This document shows positions 18,799 through 29,217 of a stretch of 64,000 nucleotides of DNA, in pieces. The translations under genes and the position numbers were made by a program. Source of the stretch: Stenotrophomonas sp. HITSZ_GD (GTDB taxonomy: Bacteria > Pseudomonadota > Gammaproteobacteria > Xanthomonadales > Xanthomonadaceae); the NCBI RefSeq assembly GCF_029543105.1, contig NZ_JARQXB010000004.1, positions 62,001 to 126,000 of the forward strand, read 5' to 3'. Each line of letters starts with the position of its first letter. The first letter of the stretch is position 1. Under the pieces are notes generated by a model that saw only the letters and a list, made by a program, of their open reading frames with translations, had not been told where the DNA came from and did no database searches.

Positions 18799-20019
18799 TC
18801 AGGGCTTGGCGTCGAACGCCAGCACCATGCCCGGCTTCAGCACGCTGCCCGACTTGAGGCCATTGCGCGAGAGCAGCGTCTTCACCGGAATGCCGTAGCG
18901 CTTGGCGATCGTCCAGGCCGATTCGCCGTTGCGCACGGTGTGGGTGCGCGCGCTGGCCGTCGCTTTCCTCGCCGGCGTGCGGGCCGGGGTCTCGGGCGTG
19001 TCCTGCGCGTCTTCCGCCACGACCGTCGCCACGACCGTGGGCAGCGGCGCGGCGGCCGCGTTGGCGGCGACCCGCGGATCGACCGCCGGCGCGAGCAGCG
19101 AACGCTGCGCGCCATTGGCCTTGCTGGCCAGGGCGGGGTTGAGGCGGCCCACCATCGCCGGTTCCAGCTCGCGCTGGCGCGCCCACTGCGCCAGCGAGGC
19201 GCCGGCGGGCAGGGTGTGTTCGGTGAGGATCGGCACCTGGCGGTCGAGGGCGGTCATCAGGCCATTCTCCGCCTGGGCCTTGTCGAGCACGCACGCCAGC
19301 GCGTGCAGCTTCTCCACGTAGGCATAGGTGACGGGCGACAGGCCCGGCAGGCGGGCGGGATCGGCGTTCTGCGCGTTCATCCCGGCGCGGCGCAGCGATT
19401 GCAGCAGCCGGTACTCGCCGGCGTTGTAGGCCATGATCGTCAGGCGCCAGTCGCCGCCGAACATGCCGTACAGGGTCTTGAGGTAGCGCACCGCCGCATC
19501 GGTCGAATCCACGGCGGAGAGGCGGCCGTCATAGGTCTTGCCGACCGGAACCTGGTGGTTGCGCGCCGTGGTGGCGACGAACTGCCACAGGCCCGCCGGG
19601 CCGCTGCCATTGCGCGCGCCGGGGCGGTAGCCGCTCTCCACGAACGGGATCAGCGCGAATTCGGTGGGCAGGCCGGCTTGGCGCAACTCGTCGACGACGT
19701 AACCGAACAGCGGCAGTACGTCGTCATCCTCGTTGGCCATGCGCGCCGGCGCGTGGGAGAAGTGCTGTTGCCAACGTGGGCTGGTCTGGGTGGCATCGCA
19801 GCCGGCATCGGCGCGGCCGGCCAGGAAGGTCTGGAAGATGTCGCGGCCGTTGCGGGCGGTCGGGGCGGGCGCGGGCTCCACGGCGGCCGGGGCCTGCAAC
19901 AGGGTGGCCAGCGTCGGCGCGGGCGCCTCGGCAGGCGCCGGATGCCCCGCCTCGCCCGCGTGGCCGGCGAGCGGGCATAGCGCGGCAGCGATCAGGCCTG
20001 CCCGCCACAGCCGCCTCAT
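18799..20019 (-). CDS. Lytic murein transglycosylase with LysM domain (MltD-like)
   Basis: Exported peptidoglycan-cleaving enzyme of 406 residues. Signal peptide at 1-21, Ala/Pro-rich linker, then an SLT (family 1) domain with catalytic E128 in [15 protein letters not shown] and the downstream motif [11 protein letters not shown]. One LysM repeat lies at the C terminus (about 355-402, [18 protein letters not shown]). E. coli MltD is similar but has two LysM repeats and a lipobox, and no lipobox cysteine is clear here. Its start overlaps the gloB stop (ATGA), as in the mltD-gloB neighbourhood of enterobacteria. Confidence 0.88.
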   Translation of the reverse strand: MRRLWRAGLIAAALCPLAGHAGEAGHPAPAEAPAPTLATLLQAPAAVEPAPAPTARNGRDIFQTFLAGRADAGCDATQTSPRWQQHFSHAPARMANEDDDVLPLFGYVVDELRQAGLPTEFALIPFVESGYRPGARNGSGPAGLWQFVATTARNHQVPVGKTYDGRLSAVDSTDAAVRYLKTLYGMFGGDWRLTIMAYNAGEYRLLQSLRRAGMNAQNADPARLPGLSPVTYAYVEKLHALACVLDKAQAENGLMTALDRQVPILTEHTLPAGASLAQWARQRELEPAMVGRLNPALASKANGAQRSLLAPAVDPRVAANAAAAPLPTVVATVVAEDAQDTPETPARTPARKATASARTHTVRNGESAWTIAKRYGIPVKTLLSRNGLKSGSVLKPGMVLAFDAKP

Positions 20020-20783
20020 GCGCGAAATCCGTCCTTCCAGCGCCGCAAGCCGGCGAAGACTTCGATCTCGTCCGCAGGCATCTGGCCGGTGTGCCCGGCG
20101 ACGGCCTGGCGAATCTCCGGCTGGCCGGTACGCAGGAACGGGTTGGTCGCCCGCTCGGTGGACAGCGTCGTGGGCAGGGTGGGGCGTGCGGCGTCGCGCA
20201 TGGCCTGGGCCTCCTGTTGGCGGCGCTGCAGGGCCGCGTTGGCGGGATCGACATGCAGCGCGAAGGCCGCGTTGCCGAGGGTATATTCGTGGCCGCAGCA
20301 GACTTCGGTCTGGCCCGGCAGGGCGGCGAGGCGGCTCAGGGAGCCCAGCATTTGGGCGGGCGTACCTTCGAACATCCGCCCACAGCCCAGGCTGAACAAG
20401 GTGTCGCCGCAGAAGAGGCGTCCACTGCCCACGTAGGCCACGTGGCTGCGTGTGTGGCCCGGGACGGCGAGCACTTCGAAGGTCTCCCCGAGCAGCGTCA
20501 GCCGGTCACCATCGGCCACGCGGTGCGTGGCGTGGGGGATGCGTGGATCGTCCGGCGCATGCACCGGCAGTCCGGGCCAGCGCGCCAGCAATTCGGGCAC
20601 GCCGCCGATGTGGTCGTCGTGGTGATGGGTGAGCAGCAGGGCCGTGGGCGTCCAGCCTTGCGCGGCAGACGCCGCGAACACCGGAGCGGCCTGGCCGGGA
20701 TCGACGACGATCGCGCGCCCATCCTCGCTGACCAGCGCCCAGATGTAATTGTCCTCGAATGCGGGCAGGGCGCTCAGTCGCAT
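20016..20783 (-). CDS. gloB: Hydroxyacylglutathione hydrolase (glyoxalase II)
   Basis: Binuclear metallo-beta-lactamase-fold thioesterase of 255 residues that hydrolyses S-lactoylglutathione in methylglyoxal detoxification. The metal motif THHHDDH is at 52-58, and further ligands sit in PGHTRSH, FCGDTLF and CGHEYT. The C-terminal glutathione-binding helical domain is present. The frame reaches upstream to 20822, but the start MRLSALPAF is the family norm. Divergent from the methyltransferase, with start codons 12 bp apart. Confidence 0.94.
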   Translation of the reverse strand: MRLSALPAFEDNYIWALVSEDGRAIVVDPGQAAPVFAASAAQGWTPTALLLTHHHDDHIGGVPELLARWPGLPVHAPDDPRIPHATHRVADGDRLTLLGETFEVLAVPGHTRSHVAYVGSGRLFCGDTLFSLGCGRMFEGTPAQMLGSLSRLAALPGQTEVCCGHEYTLGNAAFALHVDPANAALQRRQQEAQAMRDAARPTLPTTLSTERATNPFLRTGQPEIRQAVAGHTGQMPADEIEVFAGLRRWKDGFRA

Positions 20784-20795
20784 AGAATTGGGACC

Positions 20796-21458
20796 ATGCC
20801 TTCCGTGTCGCTCCCTCGTCAAGCCGGTGTCTCATCCTGGTTTGATACCGGGGCGGGGCGGGCACTGCTCGACGCCGAGCAGGCCGGCATCCTGAACGGT
20901 TTGCGCGGGCGCCCGGCCCAGCCGTGGCTGTGGATCGCCCCGACAGCGCCTGCCGGCGAGCGTCCCGCGTTGCAGGCCCGCGGCCTCCGGCTTCACCCGG
21001 GCGGCGCGGCGGGCGGTTTCCAGGGCGATCTGCGCTGCACGTTGCCGTTGCCGCTGGTGGGCGAGAGCGTGCAGTCCATTGTGTTGCAGCACGTCCCGCT
21101 GGCCCAGGTGGACCTGCTGCTGGCCGAATGCGAGCGCATCCTGATGCCCGGCGGCAGGTTGTGGGTCTACGCGCTCAATCCTTTCAGCCCCTACCGCCTG
21201 CGCTGGCGCCGGCATGGGCCGCAGGTGCTGCAGCCCATGCGCTGGCGCGCGCTGGTGCAAGGCGCCGGGCTGCGCTGCCTGGGCCAGGCTGGCTACCTCG
21301 GCGCGACCTGGCGGGTGGAGGCCGGCGCGGACGCCGAGAGCGCCGGCTCGGCGCCCTGGCGCGCGGTCTGCGTGATCGAGGCGGAGAAGCGGGTGATCGC
21401 GCCGGTCGGCCCCATCCCGGCGGTCGTGAACTGGCGGCGCCCGGTCGCCACCATCTGA
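20796..21458 (+). CDS. SAM-dependent methyltransferase-like protein (YafS type)
   Basis: A 220-residue class I methyltransferase-like protein. It lacks a strong glycine-rich SAM motif but has [23 protein letters not shown], typical of the motif after the SAM-binding core. It sits between gloB and rnhA, exactly where E. coli has yafS. Substrate unknown. Confidence 0.72.
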   Translation: MPSVSLPRQAGVSSWFDTGAGRALLDAEQAGILNGLRGRPAQPWLWIAPTAPAGERPALQARGLRLHPGGAAGGFQGDLRCTLPLPLVGESVQSIVLQHVPLAQVDLLLAECERILMPGGRLWVYALNPFSPYRLRWRRHGPQVLQPMRWRALVQGAGLRCLGQAGYLGATWRVEAGADAESAGSAPWRAVCVIEAEKRVIAPVGPIPAVVNWRRPVATI

Positions 21459-21477
21459 AATCCTTTCCTGGGGAAAC

Positions 21478-21930
21478 ATGAAGTCGATTGAAATCCACAC
21501 CGATGGCTCCTGCCTCGGCAACCCTGGCCCTGGCGGCTGGGCCGCGCTGCTGCGCTACAACGGCCGCGAGAAGGCGCTATCCGGCGGCGAGTCCAACACC
21601 ACCAACAACCGCATGGAGCTGATGGCCGCGATCATGGCGCTGGAAGCGCTGACCGAGCCGTGCCAGATCATCCTGCACACCGACTCCCAGTATGTGCGGC
21701 AGGGCATCACCGAATGGATGGCCGGCTGGTTGCGCCGGCAGTGGAAGACCGCCGGCGGCGATGCGGTCAAGAACCGCGAACTGTGGGAGCGCCTGCACCA
21801 GGCGACGCTGCGGCACAAGATCGATTGGCGCTGGGTGAAGGGGCACAATGGCGACCCGGACAACGAGCGCGTGGACCAACTCGCCCGCGCCCAGGCCGTG
21901 GCCCAGCGCCACGCCACCCCCGCCAGCTGA
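21478..21930 (+). CDS. rnhA: Ribonuclease HI
   Basis: Cleaves RNA in RNA-DNA hybrids and removes R-loops. 150 residues with the catalytic acids D9 ([11 protein letters not shown]), E47 (NNRMELMA), D69 (LHTDSQYV) and D133, and the helper His123 (VKGHNGDP). The basic handle region (RRQWKTAGG) is present as in E. coli. Followed after 7 bp by dnaQ, the conserved pair. Confidence 0.97.
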   Translation: MKSIEIHTDGSCLGNPGPGGWAALLRYNGREKALSGGESNTTNNRMELMAAIMALEALTEPCQIILHTDSQYVRQGITEWMAGWLRRQWKTAGGDAVKNRELWERLHQATLRHKIDWRWVKGHNGDPDNERVDQLARAQAVAQRHATPAS

Positions 21931-21937
21931 GAGCCGC

Positions 21938-22675
21938 ATGCGCCAGATCATCCTCGACACCGAAACCACCGGCCTGGAATGGCGCAAGGGCAACCGCATC
22001 GTCGAACTCGGCGCGGTGGAACTGCTGGAGCGGCGCCCGAGCGGCAACAACTTCCACCGCTACCTCAAGCCGGATTGCGACTTCGAGCCCGGCGCGCAGG
22101 AAGTCACCGGGCTGACCCTGGAATTCCTCGCCGACAAGCCGGCCTTCGAGGATGTGGTGGACGAGTTCCTGGCCTACATCGACGGCGCCGAGCTGATCAT
22201 CCACAACGCGCAGTTCGACCTGGGCTTCCTGGATGCGGAGCTCTCGCGCCTGGGCGAAGGCTATGGCCGCATCCTGGACCGCTGCACCGTGGTCGATACG
22301 CTGCTGATGGCGCGCGAGCGCTACCCCGGGCAGCGCAACTCGCTCGATGCGCTGTGCAAGCGCCTGGGCGTGGACAACGCGCACCGCCAGCTGCATGGCG
22401 CACTGCTCGACGCGCAGATCCTCGGCGAGGTGTATCTGGCGCTTACCTCGGGCCAGGAGGAGATCGGCTTCGCCCCGCTGGAATCGGCCACCGGTGCGGG
22501 CGTGGGCGTGGATTTCAGCGCGGTGGTGTTGCTGCCGCGCCCGCGCGTGGTCGCCACCGCCTCGGAACTGGAAGCCCACGAGGCGCGGCTGGCCAAGCTG
22601 CGCAAGAAGGCCGGCCGCGCGCTGTGGGACGCATCGGAAGAGATCGAAGCGCCGGCCGCCGTCGCGGCCGGCTGA
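21938..22675 (+). CDS. dnaQ: DNA polymerase III epsilon subunit (3'-5' exonuclease)
   Basis: Proofreading exonuclease of the replicase, 245 residues. DEDDh active site seen as D7 and E9 (LDTETTG), D93 (HNAQFDLGF), H152 and D157 (LHGALLDAQ). The C-terminal part (about 190-245), with an acidic/Lys-rich helix, is the tether to the alpha subunit. Confidence 0.96.
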   Translation: MRQIILDTETTGLEWRKGNRIVELGAVELLERRPSGNNFHRYLKPDCDFEPGAQEVTGLTLEFLADKPAFEDVVDEFLAYIDGAELIIHNAQFDLGFLDAELSRLGEGYGRILDRCTVVDTLLMARERYPGQRNSLDALCKRLGVDNAHRQLHGALLDAQILGEVYLALTSGQEEIGFAPLESATGAGVGVDFSAVVLLPRPRVVATASELEAHEARLAKLRKKAGRALWDASEEIEAPAAVAAG

Positions 22676-22687
22676 GCCGCGCTGCCG

Positions 22688-23392
22688 TCAGTGGCAGCGC
22701 ACCAGGATCGCGGTGATGTTGTCCGAGCCGCCGCCATCCAGCGCGGCGGCGATCAGCGAGTCCACGCATTCCTGCGCGCTGCAGTCCTCGTAGGCCAGCG
22801 CGCCGGCGATACCGGCATCGTCCACTTCTTCCGTCAGCCCGTCGCTGCACAGCAGCAGCTGCATGCCCGGGCGCAGCTCGCCGGTCATCGTGGCCACGTT
22901 CAGATGCGCCGGGTCGGTGACGCCCAGTGCCTGGGTGACGACATTGCGATGCGGATGCGCGCGCGCCTGCTCGGTCGTCAGGCTGCCCTGGGCGACGAGT
23001 TCCTGCACGTAGCTGTGGTCCTGGCTGAGCTGGGCCAGGCGGCCCTCGCGCCACAGGTAGGCGCGGCTGTCGCCGACCCAGGCCACCTCGAAGCGGTTGC
23101 CCTGCACCCGCGCGGCCACCACCGTGGTGCCCATCGGCAAGGTGTCGTTGCGGCGGCGCGAGGCGCGGATGATCTCCTCGTCGGCCACGCGGATCGCCTG
23201 TTCCAGCGGCGTGCCGGCGCGGATCTCGCGCACGATGGTCTCGCGGGCCAGCGCGCTGGCCAGCTCGCCGCAGGCATGGCCCCCCATCCCGTCGGCGACG
23301 AGCCACAACCCCAGCTCGCTGTCGCCGTAGTAGGTGTCTTCGTTCAGTTCGCGGCGCAGACCGGTATGGGTCAGGTGTCCGAATTCGAGCAT
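22688..23392 (-). CDS. PP2C-family serine/threonine protein phosphatase
   Basis: A 234-residue Stp1-type PP2C phosphatase, metal dependent. The motifs are in order: RELNEDTYY, LVADGMGGHACGE, a GTTVV strand, WVGDSRAYLWREG, LLLCSDGLTEEV and GGGSDNITAILV, which supply the Asp ligands for two Mn or Mg ions. No partner kinase of the PknB type is adjacent. The start MLEFGHLTHTG matches the family; the longer frame upstream overlaps a tRNA and is not coding. Confidence 0.9.
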   Translation of the reverse strand: MLEFGHLTHTGLRRELNEDTYYGDSELGLWLVADGMGGHACGELASALARETIVREIRAGTPLEQAIRVADEEIIRASRRRNDTLPMGTTVVAARVQGNRFEVAWVGDSRAYLWREGRLAQLSQDHSYVQELVAQGSLTTEQARAHPHRNVVTQALGVTDPAHLNVATMTGELRPGMQLLLCSDGLTEEVDDAGIAGALAYEDCSAQECVDSLIAAALDGGGSDNITAILVRCH

Positions 23393-23565
23393 GGTGCGGC
23401 GAGGAAGGTCTTGGCTGCGAAATTGAACGCCATCATCGCGGCCGGCCGGACATCCGGCAACCTGCGCCGCAAGGCCGCCGTGCACGGCGGGCACGCGAAC
23501 GGATCGCTTGTCCACGCGCGCAATGCCCCGTATCATGCACGGCCCCGGTTCGCCGGGGACCACCC

Positions 23566-23656
23566 GGGAAGGTGGCAGAGCGGTTGAATGTACCTGACTC
23601 GAAATCAGGCAGGCGTTTATAGCGCCTCGGGGGTTCGAATCCCCCCCTTCCCGCCA
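23566..23656 (+). tRNA. tRNA-Ser (anticodon CGA)
   Basis: 91 nt class II tRNA with CCA. Acceptor GGGAAGG/CCTTCCC, anticodon stem CCTGA/TCAGG with loop CTCGAAA, and a long variable arm. A terminator follows at 23669-23689. Confidence 0.97.
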
Positions 23657-23668
23657 GCATTCGACGAG

Positions 23669-23689
23669 AGCCCCCGCAAGGGGGCTTTT
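23669..23689 (+). terminator. Terminator after tRNA-Ser(CGA)
   Basis: AGCCCCC / GGGGGCT stem with a GCAA loop, then TTTTGTTT. 13 bp after the tRNA. Confidence 0.8.
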
Positions 23690-23761
23690 GTTTGCCCGCC
23701 GTCCTGCCTTCCGCACACGGGGCGCTAGACTGCACTTCTTTCCGCGCAACCGGTAACCGTC

Positions 23762-24157
23762 ATGTCCGAAATCCTCGTGCCCGTCTCCTTCGGCGAACTG
23801 CTCGACAAGATCGCCATCCTGCAGATCAAGTCCGAGCGCATGAGCGACGAGGCCAAGCTCGTCAACGTCCGCAATGAACTCAGCGCGCTGGAGAAGACCT
23901 GGATGGCGCACCCGGCCGCCGGCCACGACATCGCCCGCCTGCGCGCGGACCTGAAGGCGGTCAACGAGCGGCTGTGGGTGATCGAGGACGACATCCGCAT
24001 CAAGGAGAAGGCGCAGGCGTTCGACGAGGAATTCATCCGCCTGGCCCGTAGTGTGTACTTCGAGAACGACGAGCGCGCGCGGATCAAGAAGGAGATCAAC
24101 CTCGCGCTGGGTTCCAGCTACGTGGAAGAGAAGTCGTACCAGAATTACCGGGTATAG
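23762..24157 (+). CDS. DUF6165-family protein
   Basis: A 131-residue soluble, charged, mainly helical protein: MSEILVPVSFGELLDKIAIL ... SYVEEKSYQNY. The start VPVSxGELLDKItIL and the aromatic C terminus recall a family often found beside LPS-core glycosyltransferase genes (I believe DUF6165). Here the next genes are a GT9 heptosyltransferase-like protein and KdkA, which fits that context. Molecular role unknown. Confidence 0.7.
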   Translation: MSEILVPVSFGELLDKIAILQIKSERMSDEAKLVNVRNELSALEKTWMAHPAAGHDIARLRADLKAVNERLWVIEDDIRIKEKAQAFDEEFIRLARSVYFENDERARIKKEINLALGSSYVEEKSYQNYRV

Positions 24158-24235
24158 GCAGCACCTGCCGCGCAGGCGCAGCACCCGGAGTTGTAGTTCG
24201 CAAAACCTGGGCCCGGTCGACGGCCTGGCTTATCC

Positions 24236-24282
24236 CCCGCGCCTTCGGCGCGCCCCCCTTATCGAAAGGGGGGCTTTGCTCC
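24236..24282. repeat. Dispersed intergenic repeat, copy 2
   Basis: Nearly identical to 4121-4168: CGCGCC-TTCG-GGCGCG palindrome, C-run, short AT spacer (TTATCGAA), G-run, CTTTGC. It lies between two convergent genes, DUF6165 and the GT9 gene, so it could be a bidirectional terminator. Confidence 0.7.
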
Positions 24283-24299
24283 AGAACGTGTGACGCGCC

Positions 24300-25349
24300 T
24301 CATGGCGCATGATCGGCGCGGTAGCGCTCGAACGCGGCGATGGCGTCTTCCACGGTGACCAGCGCCATCACGTCGTCGAACTCGATCTTGGTGCCCCAGG
24401 CCAGCGCGTCGGCCGGCTTGCCGAGGAACTTGCGCGCCGCATCGTCGTAACGGTCCACGCAATAGCGCCGGTCCGAATACGGCCCGCTGCGGTGCGGGTT
24501 GCTGGCCGCGTGCAGGCCCAGGATCTTGGTGCCCATCGCGTTGCCGATGTGCATCGGGCCCGAGTCCGGCGTGACCAGCAGCTGCGCGCGTGCCAGCAGG
24601 GCCGGCAGCTGCTTGAGGGTGTCCTTGCCGACCAGGTCCAGCGCCGGGGTGTCCAGTTGCGCCAGGATGGCGTCGGCGGTCTGCCGCTCCAGCTCGCTGC
24701 GCCCGCCGCACAACACCACCCGCCAGCCCTGCCGCGCGGCGTGGTTGGCCAGCGCGGCGTGGCGGTCTGGATACCAGTTGCGGCGCACGTGGCTGGAGCA
24801 CGGCGAGATCATCAGCACCGGGCGGCCATCGTCCGGCCATTGCGCGGCGGCCCAGTCCCAAGCCTCGGCCGGCACGGGCAGGTCCCAGCGCACGGTGTCC
24901 TGGCGCAGGCCCAGCGGCTCGCAGAAGCTGCCGATCGCGTCGAGCACGTGGATGCCGGGGCGGTCGGGAATGCGCTCGGACACGAACAGCCCGTGCAGGT
25001 CCTTCGAGCGGCTGCGGTCGTAGCCCACGCGGCGGCGCGCGCGGATGAAGGCCGACAGCACGTTGGCGCGGAACGCCACCTGCATCTGCAGGAGCGCATC
25101 GAAGCGACCCAGCGGCGCGAGCTCGCGGCCCAGCGCACGCATGCCCGCCAGCCCGCTGCGCTTGTCATAGGTGTGGAAGCTCACGCCTTCCAGCCCTTCG
25201 AGCAGCTTGCGCCCGGCTGGGTCGATCACCCAGTGCAGCGGGGCTTGCGGCCAGGCCTGCTGCAGGGTGCGTACCAGCGGCACCACGTGGGTGACGTCGC
25301 CCAGGGCCGATAGCCGCAGCAGACACAGGGTAGGGGACGCTGGCGCCAT
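24300..25349 (-). CDS. Glycosyltransferase family 9 (heptosyltransferase-like)
   Basis: A 349-residue GT9 protein of the LPS heptosyltransferase superfamily, which adds heptose or related sugars to the inner core on the cytoplasmic face. N-terminal [20 protein letters not shown] is the acceptor-domain signature, and the C-terminal region [24 protein letters not shown] is the conserved nucleotide-sugar site. The ATG at 25347-25349 is chosen because it begins this signature. Divergent from kdkA with 21 bp between start codons. Specific acceptor unknown. Confidence 0.85.
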   Translation of the reverse strand: MAPASPTLCLLRLSALGDVTHVVPLVRTLQQAWPQAPLHWVIDPAGRKLLEGLEGVSFHTYDKRSGLAGMRALGRELAPLGRFDALLQMQVAFRANVLSAFIRARRRVGYDRSRSKDLHGLFVSERIPDRPGIHVLDAIGSFCEPLGLRQDTVRWDLPVPAEAWDWAAAQWPDDGRPVLMISPCSSHVRRNWYPDRHAALANHAARQGWRVVLCGGRSELERQTADAILAQLDTPALDLVGKDTLKQLPALLARAQLLVTPDSGPMHIGNAMGTKILGLHAASNPHRSGPYSDRRYCVDRYDDAARKFLGKPADALAWGTKIEFDDVMALVTVEDAIAAFERYRADHAP

Positions 25350-25370
25350 GGTGTTGTTAGACTCGATGGA

Positions 25371-26120
25371 ATGGTTGCCTTCGACGCCACTGAAGCGCTG
25401 ACGCCGTGCCGCGAGGGCCGCGGATATGGCGCCATTCTGTTCGACCGTCAACGACTGCGGCAAGCCGATCCTTCGCTGTTCTCGCCCGCGCGCTGGGGCG
25501 AGAAGGCGCGGCCGGTGGGTGATGGCGGGCGCGGCGGTGCGTGGTTCGTCGATGCCCCGTTCGGCCACTGCGTGCTGCGGCAATACCTGCGCGGCGGCCT
25601 GGCGGCCCAGCTCAGCCGCGACAGCTACCTGTGGCAGGGCGCCAACCGCACGCGCAGCTTCGCCGAATTCCGCCTGATGCGCGCGCTGGTGGCGCGCAAG
25701 CTGCCGGTGCCGCGTCCGCTGGCCGCCTTCTACATGCGCGAGGGACTGCGCTACCGCGCGGCGATCTTGATGGAGCGGCTGGACGGCGTGCGCTCGCTGG
25801 CCGACCGCGCCCTGGTGGCCGCGCACGGTGCGCCGTGGGAAGAGACCGGGCGGCTGATTGCGCGCTTCCACCGTGCCGGCCTGGACCACGCCGACCTCAA
25901 CGCGCACAACATCCTGTTCGACGGCAACGGCCATGGCTGGCTGATCGATTTCGACCGCGGCGTGCTGCGTATTCCCGCCACCCGCTGGCGCGAGGCCAAC
26001 CTGGCCCGCCTGCACCGCTCGCTGCACAAGCTGCGCGGCGAGCGCAGCCGGGAGGAAGTGGACAAGGACTTCGCCCGCCTGCGCCGCGCCTACGACCTGG
26101 CCTGGAACCGGGGTTACTGA
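25371..26120 (+). CDS. kdkA: 3-deoxy-D-manno-octulosonic acid kinase
   Basis: LPS core kinase that phosphorylates Kdo on lipid A, substituting for a second Kdo. 249 residues with a kinase-like fold. Residues 59-95 ([19 protein letters not shown] region) hold the Lys/Arg-bearing N lobe, the catalytic loop is [13 protein letters not shown] (D175), and the metal site is IDFDRG (D193). The neighbouring GT9 supports an LPS role. Confidence 0.88.
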   Translation: MVAFDATEALTPCREGRGYGAILFDRQRLRQADPSLFSPARWGEKARPVGDGGRGGAWFVDAPFGHCVLRQYLRGGLAAQLSRDSYLWQGANRTRSFAEFRLMRALVARKLPVPRPLAAFYMREGLRYRAAILMERLDGVRSLADRALVAAHGAPWEETGRLIARFHRAGLDHADLNAHNILFDGNGHGWLIDFDRGVLRIPATRWREANLARLHRSLHKLRGERSREEVDKDFARLRRAYDLAWNRGY

Positions 26121-26122
26121 CG

Positions 26123-26878
26123 ATGGCCTGGTCGCTGCGATTCCAAGGGGTGGGGAACGCCTCGGCGGTCGAGCTGGGCTCGCCGATGTCCACCCTCGAG
26201 CGCGACGGCGCGCCGTGGCTGACCATCGACTGCGGCGCGGAGGGCCTGACCGCCTTCCAGGCCCAGTACGGCCACCTGCCGCGGGCGATCTTCGTCACCC
26301 ACGTGCACCTGGACCACGTCGGCGGCTTCGAGCGCCTGTTCGTGGACAGCTATTTTTCGCCGCGCCGCGGCCAGACCCGGCTGTACGTGCCCGCCACCAT
26401 CGTGCCGCTGCTGCATCGCCGCGTGGGCGATTATCCCAACGTGCTGGCCGAGGGCGGGGCGAACTTCTGGGATGCCTTCCAGGTGATCCCGGTGGGCGAT
26501 GCGTTCTGGCACGAGGACGTGCGCCTGGAGGTCTTCCCGGCCCGCCACCACTGGCCGGAGACCGCCTACGGCCTGCGCCTGAAGGGCGCCCTGGCGTGGA
26601 CCGGCGACACCCGGCCGATCCCCGAGGTGCTGGCGCGCTACGCGGACCAGGGCGAGCTGATCGCGCATGACTGCGGCCTTCACGGCAATCCGTCGCATAC
26701 TGGCGTGGACGACCTGGAGCGGGAGTATCCCGCCGCGCTGCGCCAACGCATGATGCTCTACCACTACGCCAGCCAAGCCGATGCCGACAGCCTGCGCGCG
26801 CGCGGGCACCGCGTCGCGCGGCCGGGCGAAACGGTGGCATTGGCCGAGCCCAGCGCCGAGCGCCGGCAGCCGGCATGA
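26123..26878 (+). CDS. MBL-fold metallohydrolase
   Basis: A 251-residue metallo-beta-lactamase-fold protein. The motif HVHLDHVGG (H60, H62, D64, H65), ARHHWPET, a TGDTRP aspartate and the late His in MLYHYASQ form the two-metal site. The fold resembles RNase Z or phosphodiesterase-type members. It overlaps moaA by 4 bp (ATGA) and starts 2 bp after kdkA, so it belongs to the same transcript. Substrate unknown. Confidence 0.8.
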   Translation: MAWSLRFQGVGNASAVELGSPMSTLERDGAPWLTIDCGAEGLTAFQAQYGHLPRAIFVTHVHLDHVGGFERLFVDSYFSPRRGQTRLYVPATIVPLLHRRVGDYPNVLAEGGANFWDAFQVIPVGDAFWHEDVRLEVFPARHHWPETAYGLRLKGALAWTGDTRPIPEVLARYADQGELIAHDCGLHGNPSHTGVDDLEREYPAALRQRMMLYHYASQADADSLRARGHRVARPGETVALAEPSAERRQPA

Positions 26879-27900
26879 ATGCCCAGCCACAGGCGGTGGT
26901 CCCGGCGCCGTTGCGCGACCGCCGCCAGCGTCCGTTGCGCGACTTGCGGCTGTCGGTGATCGAGGCCTGCAACTTCCGCTGCGGCTACTGCATGCCGGCC
27001 GACCGCATCGCCGACGACCACGGCCTGGATTCGGCCGGGCGCATGGACTTCGACCAGATCCACACGCTGGTGCGCGCGTTTGCGCGGCAAGGCGTGACCA
27101 AGCTGCGCCTGACCGGCGGCGAGCCGCTGCTGCGCCGCGACCTGCCGGCGCTGGTGGCGCGGCTGGCATCGATCGAGGGGATCGAGGACGTGGCGATGAC
27201 CACCAACGGCACGCTGTTGGCGCGGCACGCCAAGGCCCTGCGCGAAGCCGGCCTGGGCCGGGTGACGGTGAGCCTGGATGCACTGGAGCCGACGTTGTTC
27301 GCGCGCCTGTCCGGCGATCGCGGCCGCATCGAGGACGTGCTGGCCGGCATCGAGGCGGCGGAAGCCGTCGGCTTGCCGGTCAAGCTCAACAGCGTGATCC
27401 AGCGCGGCCTCAACGAGGACCAGGTGCTGCCGCTGGCCGAACACTTCCGTGGCAGTGGCCACGTGCTGCGCTTCATCGAGTACATGGACGTGGGCACCTG
27501 CAACGGCTGGCGCGCCGGCGACGTGGTGTCCTCGGCCGAACTGCATGCGCGCATTCACGCGCGCTGGCCGCTGCGCGCGCTGGATGCGCAGTATCGCGGC
27601 GAGGTCGCGCAGCGCCATGCCTACGCCGATGGCGCCGGCGAGATCGGCTTCGTCAGTTCGATCACCGCGCCGTTCTGCGGGGATTGCCACCGGGCGCGGG
27701 TGTCGGCCGATGGCCAGCTGTACACCTGCCTGTTCGCCGATCGCGGCCGCGACCTGCGGCCGGCGCTGGCACAGGGCGAGGACGCGCTGGCCGACGCCAT
27801 CGCTGGCGTATGGCAGGCGCGTGCGGATCGCTACAGCGAATTGCGCGGCAGCCCGCGGGCGAGCGGGCGGCGCGTGGAGATGTTCCTGGTGGGAGGTTGA
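26875..27900 (+). CDS. moaA: GTP 3',8-cyclase MoaA (molybdenum cofactor)
   Basis: Radical SAM enzyme of 341 residues that rearranges GTP in the first step of molybdopterin synthesis. The N-terminal 4Fe-4S cluster binds C32-X3-C36-X2-C39 ([11 protein letters not shown]). The second cluster uses C268, C271 and C285 ([12 protein letters not shown]). The C terminus ends in the essential Gly-Gly. Followed by moaC, moaD and moaE. Confidence 0.96.
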   Translation: MNAQPQAVVPAPLRDRRQRPLRDLRLSVIEACNFRCGYCMPADRIADDHGLDSAGRMDFDQIHTLVRAFARQGVTKLRLTGGEPLLRRDLPALVARLASIEGIEDVAMTTNGTLLARHAKALREAGLGRVTVSLDALEPTLFARLSGDRGRIEDVLAGIEAAEAVGLPVKLNSVIQRGLNEDQVLPLAEHFRGSGHVLRFIEYMDVGTCNGWRAGDVVSSAELHARIHARWPLRALDAQYRGEVAQRHAYADGAGEIGFVSSITAPFCGDCHRARVSADGQLYTCLFADRGRDLRPALAQGEDALADAIAGVWQARADRYSELRGSPRASGRRVEMFLVGG

Positions 27901-27902
27901 GG

Positions 27903-28403
27903 GTGGTCGAATCGAAACGGGCGCGGCGCACGCTCACGCACCTGGATGCCGCTGGCCAGCCGGCGATGGTGGATGTCGGCAACAAGGCGGTGACGGCACG
28001 CAGCGCGGTGGCCGAATCGCGCGTGCGCTTTCCGGCCGAGGTGGCGCGGCAGCTGCGGGCCGATGCGCTGCGCAGTGCCAAAGGGGGCATCGTCGATACG
28101 GCGGTCATCGCCGGCACGATGGCGGTGAAGCGCACGCACGAGTTGATTCCGTTCTGCCATCCGCTGCCGATCGACGGGTGCCGCATCGCCATCGAATGGG
28201 CGGGCGAGCAGGTGCTGCGCATCGAATGCACGGTGCGCAGCACGCATCGCACCGGCGTGGAGATGGAGGCACTGACCGGCGCGAGCGTGGCGGCATTGAC
28301 GGTGTACGACATGTGCAAGGCGTTGTCGCACGCGATGGTGATCGGGCCGACGAAACTGCTGGGCAAGCGCGGCGGTCGCCGCGACGTGGGGCGGGCGCCA
28401 TGA
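27903..28403 (+). CDS. moaC: Cyclic pyranopterin monophosphate synthase MoaC
   Basis: Converts the MoaA product into cPMP. 166 residues with the hallmarks [35 protein letters not shown] and [22 protein letters not shown] (the last two interrupted here by ordinary residues). Start chosen at GTG 27903, which has GGGAGG 6 nt upstream, 2 bp after the moaA stop. Overlaps moaD (ATGA). Confidence 0.95.
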   Translation: MVESKRARRTLTHLDAAGQPAMVDVGNKAVTARSAVAESRVRFPAEVARQLRADALRSAKGGIVDTAVIAGTMAVKRTHELIPFCHPLPIDGCRIAIEWAGEQVLRIECTVRSTHRTGVEMEALTGASVAALTVYDMCKALSHAMVIGPTKLLGKRGGRRDVGRAP

Positions 28404-28645
28404 GCGTGGCGGTGCATGTGCTGTACTTCGCCAGCCTGCGCGAGCGGGCGGGGCGTGCCGAGGAGCATTGCCAAAGCGATGCACGCGACCTGGCGGGCCT
28501 GTACGAGGAGCTGAGCGCGCGGCATGGGCTCGGCTGGCCGCGTGCGCAGCTGCGCGTGGCGGTGGATGGGGCATTCGCCGAGTGGTCCGCGCCGCTGCGC
28601 GCGGGCAGCGAGGTGGTGTTCATTCCGCCGGTGTCGGGAGGCTGA
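28400..28645 (+). CDS. moaD: Molybdopterin synthase sulfur-carrier subunit MoaD
   Basis: An 81-residue ubiquitin-like protein whose C-terminal PPVSGG is adenylated and thiocarboxylated to donate sulfur to cPMP. Start overlaps the moaC stop by 4 bp, and moaE follows after 3 bp, so the two synthase subunits are translationally linked. Confidence 0.93.
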   Translation: MSVAVHVLYFASLRERAGRAEEHCQSDARDLAGLYEELSARHGLGWPRAQLRVAVDGAFAEWSAPLRAGSEVVFIPPVSGG

Positions 28646-28648
28646 GCA

Positions 28649-29071
28649 ATGGCGGATTTTTCGCTGCACGAGGCGCCGTTCGATATCGAGGTACTGCGCG
28701 CGCCGTTGGCGCATGCCCGGGCCGGCGCTTATGCAAGCTTCGAAGGTTGGGTGCGCGACCATCACGACGGGCGCGCGGTGGCCGGGCTGTTCTACGAGGC
28801 TTACGCCGCGCTGGCCGAGGCCGAGGGCGCGAAGGTGGTCGCCGAGGCGCGGGCACGGTTCGACGTGATCGAGGTGCGGTGCGCGCACCGGGTGGGCGAG
28901 CTGTCGATTGGCGATCTGGCGGTGTGGGTGGGCGTGACGGCCGCGCACCGCGATGCGGCGTTCGCGGCGTGCCGGTACGTGATCGACGAGATCAAGGCGC
29001 GGGTGCCGATCTGGAAGCGCGAGCGGTATGTGGAGGGGGATGCGGGATGGTTGCATCCTCTTTCCCGCTAG
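28649..29071 (+). CDS. moaE: Molybdopterin synthase catalytic subunit MoaE
   Basis: The 140-residue large subunit of molybdopterin synthase. Motifs: ASFEGWVRDHHDGRAVAGL near the N terminus, HRVGELSIGDLAVWVGV, AHRDAAFAACRYVIDEIK and the catalytic-lysine region VPIWKRERY. Last gene of the moa set; the operon has no moaB or moeA here. Confidence 0.94.
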   Translation: MADFSLHEAPFDIEVLRAPLAHARAGAYASFEGWVRDHHDGRAVAGLFYEAYAALAEAEGAKVVAEARARFDVIEVRCAHRVGELSIGDLAVWVGVTAAHRDAAFAACRYVIDEIKARVPIWKRERYVEGDAGWLHPLSR

Positions 29072-29109
29072 CAGCGCGCCACGGACACGCCGCATCGCCC
29101 TGAAAAGGC

Positions 29110-29217
29110 GATGGCCCCGCCGGCTGACCTCGGCGCCCGCGTCGATCGATACCGTTGCTGCCTTCCGGCCCTGGCGGGATTTTCGACCTAGCGTCGCGAG
29201 GGGCCGACGGGGCCACC
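29110..29217 (-). ncRNA. ffs: 4.5S signal recognition particle RNA
   Basis: On the minus strand the ends pair (GGTGGCCCCG with CGGGGCCATC), and the tip carries the universal SRP element with GGCCGGAAGG and GCAGCAACGGTA, the symmetric and asymmetric internal loops bound by Ffh. Length of about 108 nt agrees with bacterial 4.5S RNA. Boundaries are judged from the terminal stem, so they may be off by a few bases. Convergent with moaE. Confidence 0.9.
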